In this document: one piece after another, positions 23,563-34,206 of the stretch | Numbering within the stretch: the stretch's first letter is position 1 | Layout: the number at the start of each line of letters is the position of its first letter | Assembly (NCBI RefSeq): GCF_963678635.1 | Contig: NC_087062.1 | Coordinates: forward strand, 4,640,193 to 4,704,192 | Length of the DNA: 64,000 nucleotides | DNA from: Symsagittifera roscoffensis | Taxonomy: Eukaryota > Xenacoelomorpha > Acoela > Convolutidae | Reading direction: 5' to 3' | The notes under the pieces: model-generated | The model's input: the letters and a program-made list of their open reading frames with translations, nothing else | What the model was told of the DNA's origin: nothing | The model's database searches: none | Made by a program: the position numbers and the translations under genes

Positions 23563-23677
23563 GCCAAGTGCCGGAATCCAACCCAACCTTGAGGTTGAGT
23601 TTCGTCTTTGCATCTGCACGCTTGAGATGCAAAGACGAAACTCAACCTCAAGGTTGGGTTGGATTCCGACACTTGGC
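23563..23677. repeat. 115 bp near-perfect palindrome
   Basis: The left arm 23563-23615 and right arm 23625-23677 are 53 nt each with one mismatch, around a 9 nt loop (GCACGCTTG). The arms start GCCAAGTGCCGGAATCC and the partner reads GGATTCCGACACTTGGC. The right end coincides exactly with the start of the first 966 bp tandem unit. In RNA it would be a very stable hairpin. Confidence 0.9.
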
Positions 23678-26130
23678 TTATAAAATCTGACGGTTTCTTG
23701 ACTAAAAAATTAATCTTTAACAAAGAATGAAACGAAAAATTTTCAAACGTGTTATAGAACTAAAAACTGATCAGAAAGTTAGGACCGGAACAACTTTCGC
23801 GGGCGGAACAAATTGGACATAAACTGGCAACACGAATCAATTAGTAAGAAAATATATGAAGAGAATTCAGAAAACTTGATTTTCGAAACTAAATTAGGAG
23901 AAATTAGAAACAAACTAAACACACAGATCTCAAGATCTCGAGGACGCAAAAATAAGCAAAATGAAGAAAATCAACCTCAAAAATATCATCAACGGCATTC
24001 GAACCGCAGACCTAACCGAACCAGATTAGTATACTGATGTCAACACGTCTCAGGATCCACCTCCTCTATAAACTTTCAAACAAATAATAGCCACCAATGA
24101 AGCGGAAAGATAAATAGATAGAAAAATCGATTAAATGCATGCTTTTAAAATGCTTTGTTCATCATACAGCAGAAAAGCCATCAAAAGTGAGCACAAATTA
24201 AATGAGAGTTGTGAAAAAAGGGGACTCGTATTAAAATCCACTAGCGTGTATTTGTGCGAGACGAAATAGGAAATTAATGATGATCTTTAGGCTTCATAAG
24301 ACCAAATGGCTTGAGGATTGGGCTACAATGAGAATCAATTAGGCTCAAAAATGTTTCGCATAAAAGTCTTCAGAATCAATTAAACAAATTCAAGAAACAA
24401 ACTGTTCACACTAGGTTATCTGTATCTAGAAAACTTTATCCTCAAAGTTTGCTAAGTTCAAAATCAGGCTTTCAAAAGTCAGCATGAAAAAGCACCACGA
24501 TAAAAAAACTGCTCAAATCATTTCACATAGACATAAATACTGCTTGCCCGCATACTTTTTTTAATATTTGCAGGTCTCAAACATGGATGATTCAGAATAA
24601 GAGTCCAGATTATAAAATCTGATTCAGAATAAGACAGTCCAGCTTATAAAATCTGACGGTTTCTTGACTAAAAAATTAATCTTTAACAAAGAATAAAACG
24701 AAAAAATTCAAACGTGTTATAGAACTAAAAACTGATCAGAAAATTAGGACCGGAACAACTTTCGCGAGCGGAACAAATTGGACATAAACTGGCAACACGA
24801 ATCAACTAGTAAGAAAATATATGAAGAAAATTCAGAAAACTTGATTTTCGAAACTAAATAAGGAGAAATTAGAAACAAACTAAACACACAGATCTCAAGA
24901 TCTCGAGGACGCAAAAATAAGCAAAATGAAGAAAATCAACCTCAAAAAATATCATCAACGGCATTCGAACCGCAGACCTAACCGAACCAGATTAGTATAC
25001 TGATGTCAACACGTCTCAGGATCCACCTCCTCTATAAACTTTCAAACAAATAATAGCCACCAATGAAGCGGAAAGATAAATAGATAGAAAAATCGATTAA
25101 ATGCATGCTTTTAAAATGCTTTGTTCATCATACAGCAGAAAAGCCATCAAAAGTGAGCACAAATTAAATGAGAGTTGTGAAAAAAGGGGACTCGTATTAA
25201 AATCCACTAGCGTGTATTTGTGCGAGACGAAATAGGAAATTAATGATGATCTTTAGGCTTCATAAGACCAAATGGTTTGAGGATTGGGCTACAATGAGAA
25301 TCAATTAGGCTCAAAAATGCTTCGCATAAAAGTCTTCAGAATCAATTAAACAAATTCAAAAAACAAACTGTTCACACTAGGTTATCTGTATCTAGAAAAC
25401 TTTATCCTCAAAGTTTGCTAAGTTCAAAATCAGGCTTTCAAAAGTCAGCATGAAGAAGCACCACGATAAAAAAAACTGCTTAAATCATTTCACACAGACA
25501 TAAATACTGCTTGCCCGCATACTTTTTTAATATTTGCAGGTCTCAAACATGGATGATTCAGAATAAGAGTCCAGATTATAAAATCTGATTCAGAATAAGA
25601 CAGTCCAGCTTATAAAATCTGACGGTTTCTTGACTAAAAAATTAATCTTTAACAAAGAATAAAACGAAAAAATTCAAACGTGTTATAGAACTAAAAACTG
25701 ATCAGAAAATTAGGACCGGAACAACTTTTGCGAGCGGAACAAATTGGGCATAAACTGGCAACACGAATCAAATAGTAAGAAAATATATGAAGAGAATTCA
25801 GAAAACTTGATTTTCGAAACTAAATAAGGAGAAATTAGACATTCCACACACAAATCGTTGACACTACACTGGATCAGCCCATGTTCTTAAAACAAAAAAC
25901 AAGAATCTCTAACACAGATCTCGAAGACGCAAGAAAATGCAAAATTAAGAAAATCGACATCAAAAAATGTCATCTACGGGATTCGAACCTCAGACCTAAC
26001 CGAACCAGATTGGTATGCTGATGTCAACACCTCTAAAGAGCCAGCTCTATAACCTTTCAAACGAAACAATTGCCACCAATGAAGTGGATAGATAAATGAA
26101 TAAGAGAGATCGATAAAACACATGCTTTGA
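23677..26130. repeat. 966 bp tandem repeat, three copies, with a tRNA-like segment
   Basis: The block CTTATAAAATCTGACGG starts at 23677, 24643 and 25609, exactly 966 bp apart each time. Copies 1 and 2 are nearly identical over their whole length. Copy 3 matches closely for about 230 bp, then continues as a more diverged and longer version. Each copy carries, on the minus strand, a segment with a B-box-like GGTTCGAAT (23992-24050, 24959-25016, 25979-26036) and the motif GGTTCGGTTAGGTCTG. No long ORF is shared. Confidence 0.85.
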
Positions 26131-26274
26131 AGTTGCTATTGAAGTTTTTGCCCTGTTTGCAGTTAAGTTACAGCAGAGTTATTTGCTTTCATTTGGTAAA
26201 AGAATTTGAATGAAGTGAACTTTAAAACAAATCAGGAGTCAAACTGAAAAAAAAGTATTGTCAGCTTTTATAAT

Positions 26275-26720
26275 TTTCCCTTAAGCTAACTTGAATCATC
26301 AACGCAAGGAAACAGAAACAAATGCTGACTTTTTTTTGAAAAACTTCACTTTCGAACTTTCGCAAGGAAAAAAGTATAGGACCTTGAGGTTTCTTTGAAT
26401 TTCAAGAACAACTTACCATTGACATTTTTTTTTTTACATCAACTCAATTTGAGAAAACTGGATCAACAGTTAATTTTCATTCCGCTGTGAAATCTGCAAA
26501 ATGAAATGCAGATTTCTTTCGTAACTAGAAGTTCATCACCTTTTTGTGACTTTTGAATTTCGCGTTTCGATAGTAGAGTTTGCCTTCTTTTTACAAAGGA
26601 AATGAACAGAACTTAAAAAGATATAAATCAAAACGCGAAAAATCAAAACGCGAAAAATCAAATTTTAGCGTGAACAAATTTAAGACTTTTTCCTGAAAAG
26701 TCTTCGCTCATGACTCTTAA
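26275..26720 (+). repeat. Dispersed repeat family A, copy 6
   Basis: It has ACGCAAGGAAACAGAAAC, AAGTATAGGACCTTGAGG, TTTGAATTTCAAGAACAAC, ACTGGATCAACAG, CCGCTGTGAAATCTG, GTTCATCACCTTTTTGTG, CGATAGTAGAGTTTGCC and TAGCGTGAACAAATTTAAGAC in family order. It contains a small internal tandem repeat of AATCAAAACGCGAAA. Confidence 0.58.
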
Positions 26721-26959
26721 ACAGACGACCTTACTATTAGTCCTTGCTTTATTCACTCTCACCTAAAAAAGGGCCAGCAACCAACCCGTTTGATCCAGAA
26801 ACTCTGCCCGAAATAAAAAGCAGTTTTTTGGTAATTCCCTACCGCAATTCCATCAATATCGGGTATTCAACTGTCAATTTCGGTACAATTTGATAGCACC
26901 CAAAAAGTCTTCACATCTATTTAGCTTTCTATAAAAATAGCATAGCTATCAACCATGAC

Positions 26960-27470
26960 TAGCGTGTAACGCACCTCTGGCGCTTCGAAATTTTTAATAC
27001 TGATAAAATACCGCATATACTGGCCAACATCTGCATCTTTTGAGTGCACTATGACAGCACCCAATTACAGGGTTAAAAAGTTTTTTTAAATCAAAATTTG
27101 AAAAACCACACAATTTAGTAAGTTTTATATCTAAGTTCTTTGAAAACTTTTAAAACGACACATCTCGGAAACTAAAAGCAATTGAGTAGTCGCAACTGGA
27201 CGCAAGTTTTGCAATTCCTGAGAAAACTTCAGACTAACCACGTACAGGGTTGGGAATTTGAGAAACTTCAAACTTAAGTTTTCTGAAAATTTTGTGAAAA
27301 AAATCACAAAAACGTCATAACTGGAAAACTACAAAAATTTGTGCAGTCATAATTTGGGGCAAGATTTGCAACCCGTCAGAGTACTCAGACAGCCCTCAGC
27401 TAAAGGTTTCGAAATTTGAAATTTTTAAGCCATGAAGCTACGCGGAGCTTCGCATCTTTGCTTACAACAA
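26960..27470. repeat. 165 bp tandem-repeat family B, locus 1
   Basis: It begins with AGCGTGTAACGCACCTCTGG and GAGTGCACTATGACAGCACC. ACAGCACCCAATTACAGGG and diverged versions follow at about 27057, 27230 and 27388, with CACAAAAACGTCATAACTGG and GCAAGATTTGCAACCC between them. The same lead-in and monomers occur at 36098-37280. Here the site carrying GAGTGCAC is not interrupted, whereas at 36189 a MITE is inserted at the equivalent place. Confidence 0.65.
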
Positions 27471-27961
27471 ACATAACATAAAACATAGTTAGAAAAAAAA
27501 TTAAATGTGGAAGAGAACTAGGTGAACCAAAATTTTCGTATGTCTAGATAATAAACAACTAGGGGCCCAGTTAAAGATGGAGGTATGAGTTTGATATTGA
27601 ATGAACTGGCTGAACTTCGCCCAAAACCATAGTTATTTCTCTACTAAAATAAGTGAAAAGAATAAACCAGCTTGATATAATCAATTTTTTCAAGGAGACA
27701 GTTCTCTTACAGAAAACTAAGGAGCCACCGCTTTTACAGGAACTATTATCGCAACTGGTTTTTTCAGTTGAACTTTTATCTCAGATTTGATTGTGTACAT
27801 TAATTTGAGCCGAGGATTTTTTTTTAGCAAAACAAAAAAAAACAAAGGTAAATTGAAGTCAAGCTAACTAAAATTACAAATTGTAGGAATAAATCAAACA
27901 CTGAAGGCAACATTGAAGAAAAAAAGCGCAGTAAAAAAACGATTCAAAGACTGGACAACTA

Positions 27962-28850
27962 AGCCGACAACAGATAAGCTGACAAATAATTGGACGACAA
28001 TTTTATTTGAAACTGGTTTGAAAAAGAAGCTCCAGTTCAGATTCGAACCCACCTTTGCCGAGCCAGGCATAATCGTTACCTCCTGCCTAAGTTGGCCAGG
28101 AAGGCATAGAACTTTGAATACAATCTGAACCATAATACAAGTATTCTGTTAAACAAGTGGTTAACACGAAAAAAAAAGTCTATATTCCAGTTTGATAACG
28201 CGCTTGCTAGTCGCAAGCGTAAAACAAAATTTAAATTTAGGTTTTCTGAAAATTTTCTGAAAAAAATCACAAACGTCATGCAACTACGTGCTATGACGCT
28301 TAACCATAGTAAACGTATGCTTCAGCATGGTGAGATACGTTTCACACGAATTTAAATAGTATAGATAGACTTTATTCATTTCCATTAACAAAAAATCATT
28401 TCGATCAGCCGACAACAGATAAGCTGACAAATAATTGGACGACAATTTTAATTGAAACAGAATATCTCCGGTTTGAAAAAGAAGCTCCAGTTCAGATTCG
28501 AACCCACCTTTGCCGAGCCAGGCATAATCGTTACCTCCTGCCTAAGTTGGCCAGGAATGCATAGAACTTTGAATACAATCTGAACCATTATACAAGTGAT
28601 TCTGTTAAACAAGTTGTTAACACGAAAAAAAGTCTATATTCCAGTTTGATAACGCGCTTGCTAGTCGCAAGCGTAAAACAAAATTTAAATTTAGGTTTTC
28701 TGAAAATTTTCTGAAAAAAATCACAAACGTCATGCAACTACGTGCTATGACGCTTAACCATAGTAAACGTATGCTTCAGCATGGTGAGATACGTTTCACA
28801 CGAATTTAAATAGTATAGATAGACTTTATTCACTTCCATTAACAAAAAAC
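27962..28850 (-). repeat. 445 bp tandem duplication carrying a tRNA-derived SINE
   Basis: Copy 1 (27962-28394) and copy 2 (28407-28850) are nearly identical, 445 bp apart. On the minus strand each has GGCAGGAGGTAACGATTATGCC followed by GGTGGGTTCGAATCTG, an A/B-box-like tRNA segment (28030-28105 and 28478-28555). Each also has a hairpin block CGCTTGCTAGTCGCAAGCG and a 3' part shared with family B. Differences are a few substitutions and small indels, so the duplication is recent. Confidence 0.8.
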
Positions 28851-28854
28851 TTAC

Positions 28855-29290
28855 AAAGCCAACGGACAGTTGGAGAAGGATCAATGCATGCAAGGAAACA
28901 GAACAAACAATTTTGACTTTTTTTGAAAATCCTGATCCTCGTGCATCGAAAATAATATAAAACTAAAGCTCTTTAAATTTCTAAAATAAATCATGCCACT
29001 TTATTGATAAAATTTATCAAAGGAAAAACTCGGTCAATAGGTAATTTTCTTGTTCCAGAGAAATCTGGAAATTAAAACCATATTGAAAATAGAAGTCAAT
29101 CTCGTTTTTCGTGACATTTACACACTTTCTGTTCGATAGTGGAGTTTGCCTCAAAAGAAGTCAAAACGCGAAAAATCAAATTTGAGCGTGAATAATTTTA
29201 GTAAAAAAAACTTTTTTTTGAGAAAAAAAAGCAAATATTTACGACCTATTTAAGAGTCTTCCCTGCGTTCATCGACTCTAACTCATTCAA
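28855..29290 (+). repeat. Dispersed repeat family A, copy 7
   Basis: It has GGACAGTTGGAGAAGGATCAATG, GCAAGGAAACAGAAC, AAACTAAAGCTCTTTAAATTTC, CTCGGTCAATAGGTAA, AGAGAAATCTGGAAATTAAA, CGTTTTTCGTGACATTTACAC, TGTTCGATAGTGGAGTTTGCC, TTTGAGCGTGAATAATTTT and GACCTATTTAAGAGTC in order. It directly follows the 445 bp duplication. Confidence 0.6.
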
Positions 29291-29786
29291 CATTAGTCAT
29301 TAGCATAACTATGTCAAGTTCAAATCTGAAGCGAAACTTTATAACATATTTCAGAAAATACTTCTGGTACAAACATGACGATCAAAACAAGCTCAAAACT
29401 AGTTCTAAGGAAATAACTAAATTTGCCAGCTGTAGTAGAAATGAAAGTATTTTACACGATTGACAACAACTTTTAGCAACATCTTTTCACCTTATTTCCC
29501 AATCAAATTTTCTATTAATTATTTGTCATTTTTCATATTTGAAGTTGAGAAATAAGTGCGATCTCAAGTAATTAATTAGTTCTCGGAACACCGACACTTA
29601 GTAATTTGTCAATTAATTTTATTTGTATTTGCTATCAATTGTAAATGTAGTTAGCCTATGTCGAGGTTCTTGTAGTATGTATACATTCAATTTACATCGC
29701 AACAAACTGCCTTTTTTGTTGCGATCTACATCGCGACAAAAATGTCACTGCCTGCGATGCCTGCTGTGTTTTTCCCTCCTCTTCAT

Positions 29787-31314
29787 TTACTTCTCCTCGC
29801 ACCAGGAGTTCTCCTTTTTGATCTGCTCCTCTTCCTGAGGCGTGAAGTCGTTGACGATGTTGAATGTCTTCCGGATCTCCTCTGGCGTCTTGCCTTTGAT
29901 CATGTTGGCCACAGTTTTGCAGCTCACGTCCAGGAGTCCCTAATTAACATCATTTTAGAAGTCAACACTGAGCATTGAAAACATGCATAAGAAAGGTATC
30001 CGGCATCAACTAATAGCTCACTAATAAACTCACTTGAGAAACACAACCATTTGAGACGTTTTTATACCTCAGTCCAAGTGACTCCTAGTCATAACTTCCA
30101 TAATACTGCGCCTCAGCAAAGAAAGAGCCAGTGACTGACCTTGATGTCGAGGAAGTTGGCGGCTAGGATGATTTCAAACAGGGTTCCCTGGTCTACTTTG
30201 AGAAACTCCTGGTCCCAGGGAGGGATGTCGTCTGTCCTCTTCTCGCGGTTCTCGTCATCCTCCGGCATCGGAGGGTCGTCCTTGTGGTGCTTCAGCCATT
30301 CTAACACCTAAAATCATTTTTTTCTCCAACATGAATGCACCTGTATATGTATAACACATTTAGCAAAAATACATAAACTAGCAGTATATCGCTTACTTCA
30401 GCACAAGGAGAAAATTCCCGGACATTAACAGTATTTAGTCGACCTCTTGCCTTGCCTGGAAAGATACAGCCAGACATCGTTTGGACGATGATAAAAACAT
30501 CCCACACCAGGAACCACCAAAAAAATTGTTAGATCGCTCAAACAGCAAATGCTTTAATTTCTTGGCGATCTCTGACGCACTAAAGGATGCCATCGAAGGC
30601 TTTCAGTACATCAACCGGTAGGTTTCCCGGGGCTCTCAGCTCTGGAAGAACAAATTTCACACCTTTCGTCGGACAGATCAGGTGTCGAACAACCTCCAGC
30701 ACTGATTACGGAGAAAAAACCGGCCAATGAGTGCACATCGATGTCCCGAAATGATTGTAAAAAAAAACAACTAAGCTAAGAAAAGAAGTTAGCGACTGAC
30801 TTTGTTGAAAATGGTGGAGCTTATGTTCTGGAGAGGTATCTCCTCGTCCTCTCCCTCGGCAGCTGGAACATCCGCACACATCCTCCGTATAGTCTCAGCC
30901 TTTGACACCTCACTCTCCAACACTTTGAACACCTAGAACACAACCAGGAGCGGTTTCAAGTGAGGGGGATCGGACGCCCCTCCCAAGGATTCCACCCCCT
31001 GACCACCCATAAGACCCCCTTTTAGTATCATTTTACCACATCCATTTCGGCCGACCGACGAAGTTTTTTCTAAAGCGTGATTATATATATACAAATTTTG
31101 AGGAAACGCGCGTTCATAGTCAAAACCTTTCAAATAGGGTCAAAAATGGTCTTCTAAAAGTAATTTCTTTCGAAAATTTGGAAATCAGTGACAGGCTTTA
31201 CTATTATTTGCTGCTCCAAAACAGAAACTCTAATGGGAATACAGAAATCAAGAGAGTTACTACCTTTCCATCGTTCGTTTTCAGGGACAGCGTGTTGTCT
31301 TGCTTTTCAGTCAT
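29787..31314 (-). CDS. SKP1: S-phase kinase-associated protein 1 (SKP1), 167 aa
   Basis: Model: complement(join(29787..29939, 30140..30307, 30801..30932, 31264..31314)), four exons of 17, 44, 56 and 50 codons, all joined in phase 0. Donors are GTAGTA, GTCAGT and GTCAGT; each acceptor ends in TAG. SKP1 links cullin-1 to F-box proteins in SCF ubiquitin ligases, in cytosol and nucleus. The BTB/POZ-like N-terminal half is followed by the near-invariant [20 protein letters not shown] segment (residues about 83-102). The C-terminal Skp1 domain includes [37 protein letters not shown] and the terminal WCEEK. The length matches the animal protein (about 163 aa). The start is the only ATG in the first exon's frame, 43 nt after a CACTTTCAG acceptor, so a 5' UTR intron or trans-splicing is possible. 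It appears intact. Confidence 0.96.
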
Positions 31315-31359
31315 GTTTGCTTGATTAGGTCTATGTAGGTAAAAACAATCCGGAGATCT

Positions 31360-34200
31360 GAAAGTGCACTTGGTATGGGGAGTGGCAAAACACTTTTATA
31401 GAGAGTTCAAAAAAGTTCGGACAGACAGAATTAATTAAAAAGAGCAATCGTAGCATTTGACAGATTTTTGCGTGCAGATTCTTTTTTCAGATAACCTTGA
31501 GACACAAAATCGGACTGATAATTAGATTTTGAAAGCAACATTTTCCAAAATAGGTCAAATACTATTTTAAATTAATTTTGTGCCCCAAATTTTTGCTACA
31601 AATTATGATTACAGCTTTTAATAAATATATCGGACAACGTATTAAATTTCTGAACTATTTCTGACCTTCAAATTTAAACTAAAACCAAATACTTCCAGGA
31701 AGTTTTGCGTTTGCTTTTTTAGTCGGCATTTTGTTTTTTTGCTCTCTAAAAATACATGGCAAATTGTTGTTGAATGAAAAAGTTTTTTCAATGTTTGCTT
31801 GAAATATGGCAAAAATGAAGTTTTCCGAAAAAGCGCATTCATTTTGCGTTGCTCTTTTGTCAGTTCAAATGCAGTTGTGAAAATTCGATTGCAGTTTTAA
31901 CGCCATTTCAGTGTCTCAAGGTCATAAATTCAAGACGTTGTCTAAAAAATTTAAGACAAAGCTATACTTTGAAATCAGAGCTGCAGTTGCTGAATTGCAA
32001 AGGTCGCGATGCACAAATTTTTAAATATGTGTTGGCAAATAAGGTGACCTTGAGCTGTTGAATCGGTCAAAAACATAGCATTTTAGCTTAAGTAGTTTTT
32101 CGGAAATCGTTTTCACTCAAAATTCAAAATTACATGCAAAACTTGTTTGACAGCCAATTTTTAACAAACTTTGTATGCATCTTTGAATTTTCAACCGACC
32201 TTGAAATCTTTTAGTTGAAAACGAATGATTGCATAAAAAAATTGTAGTATCTATAGCTAAGGCCAACTTTTCGGCAATATCGATTACCTTGAGCAATTTA
32301 ATAGCGCAAAACTAAAGCATTTTGGGTTAAACAAATTTTCGTAAACAGTTTTTACGTTTGGAAATCAATGAGATAATAAAATCCAACGTCGAAATGGGCA
32401 ATTTTAGGTTAATTAACTTCGTTCAGATTCGTTGACCGAAAAGGATTTGCCGACCATTTGGCATTAACTATATTTCAATTCGTTTGCTCTTATTTTTATG
32501 ATTCTCTTATTTTTTTTGATTCTCTTTATAAAGTGCTGATTTAAATTATCCGGACAAAACTGAAAATTTAAACGCGTTTTTTTTGCAAATTGGGTTGAAT
32601 TAAGACAAAATGATGCGAACTAAAATTGCTTAGACTTAACAAGAATTATTATGGTGCATTTTAGTTAGCAAATATCTGAAGATTTTCCCCAAAAATTGTT
32701 CACTTTGGATAATTTTAATCAACCAAAACTTACGCTAAATCTAATGAGTCAATTGATGAGCCAGCTATATCAAATTCAGCCTCTATATAGCTCAAAATTT
32801 TTTTTAGAAGAGTATAACCAACAAAAAGTAGTATAAATGAATATATTTTTGTTTGAAAGCCAGAAAATGTCATTTTTACTTTATAAAATTCCAATTCTTT
32901 GCTTGAAAACACGGTTTTGCGCAAAATTTTAGGTTAAAACCTTCTAAAATTTGTTGAACTGTATAAGAGGCTCACTTTGTATAGCTTGCTCGTCAATTGA
33001 CTCACTGGACTTAACAAACCATTTTTTGGCAGAATTTTGGCACAGTATCTCGCAAAATAAAGTGCAACATAATAATTCTAGTTAAATTCTAAGCAATTTT
33101 AGATCTCATTATTTTTTTTTGTCTATTCTTGACCCAATTGGTTAAACACGCGTTTGAAGTTTCAAATTATGTTCATTTTGTCCACATAAAGTAATCTTTT
33201 GTCCACATAAATTAAATCAGCGCTGTTGTAAGGGCCAAACCAAGAGCGCTGTTGTAAGGGCCGAACCATTTGAGAAATTTGATGACCTTGGGCATCTTAA
33301 TCGGTCAAAAAACAGAGTGATTTTAAGTAGATCAGATTATTTGATATTAGTTTTTTTATTTGCTCAAATGAAACCAAAAACAATCATAACTGACTTCAAA
33401 ATCAGCAGTTATAGACTAATGACCTTCGGTCATATTCGTTCAAAAAAATATATTGCTATCGAGAATCACAAAAAGTTGCAACACAAAATTAATTAAAAAG
33501 TGACCTATTTCAGACAACGTTTGCATGCAAAAGCTAAGTTTTATGACACAGTATGTCCCAAGTCCACCTAAAATTCACATTTGCATGCAAAATTTGCTCA
33601 ACGTTGGCAGATTGCTGTTTAATAAATTCAGTAGGGACAAAACGCTGAGTATTACTAACTTTGAAGGCCTTTTTTCTCAAAATGGTTTCCAAATTAGACA
33701 AAAAGAGAAGAACGAAGATGATTTTGAGTTTTGACCGAATTATTATGGACTTATTTACAGAACATTGGATCCAAAATTTTACCTCAAATTGATCAATTTT
33801 TGCTTCTTTAGTCAATCAAAACTTACGCCAAAAGAGTCGGGTCAACTGATAAGCAAATGTAAAAGCGAGTCGCCTAAGTACCTCAACAAATTTTGTGGGG
33901 GGTATAATTTCACTAATCATTAATAATCATTAATAATGTGCCCAGACCAAATTATCTTGAGCTTGCTTCCTAGTGTTTTGTAAAAAAAAAAGGCTACCAC
34001 CCGATGTGAAAAAAAAATTCTCATTTTGACATCTGAAACAAATTTTCTGTCTTTCAACATGTAAACAGAGTAAAAAAACCTGAGTAACTTAATTGTTCTC
34101 TCTGGCTCATTTTCATCAATTCGAATCGATTTTCAAGTTAAACAAATTTCTAAATATAAACTCAAGAAACAATTGGACAAATTACGAACAATCATTCATT
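31360..34200. other. Gene-free AT-rich stretch between SKP1 and the MULE-like gene
   Basis: No exon could be supported here. A block at 32388-32472 matches, in inverted orientation, the interior and one end of the small inverted-repeat element at 12916-13130. Locally repeated phrases such as GCGCTGTTGTAAGGGCC (33218 and 33246) and ATTAATAATCATTAATAAT (33920-33938) are present. Many short ORFs overlap on both strands and look like chance. Confidence 0.45.
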
Positions 34201-34206
34201 GCAAAT

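Noticed and set aside
27894-28279. ORFs of 67-79 codons on both strands at 27.9-28.3 kb
   Set aside because: They lie inside the SINE-bearing 445 bp duplication; frame conservation between the copies is not kept.
29623-29978. Two plus-strand ORFs of 71 and 78 codons
   Set aside because: They lie antisense to SKP1 exon 4 and have no independent support.
30933-31133. 66-codon minus-strand ORF upstream of SKP1 exon 2
   Set aside because: It runs straight into the exon 2 acceptor, lies within intron 1 and is Gly-rich by composition. Splicing of SKP1 excludes it.
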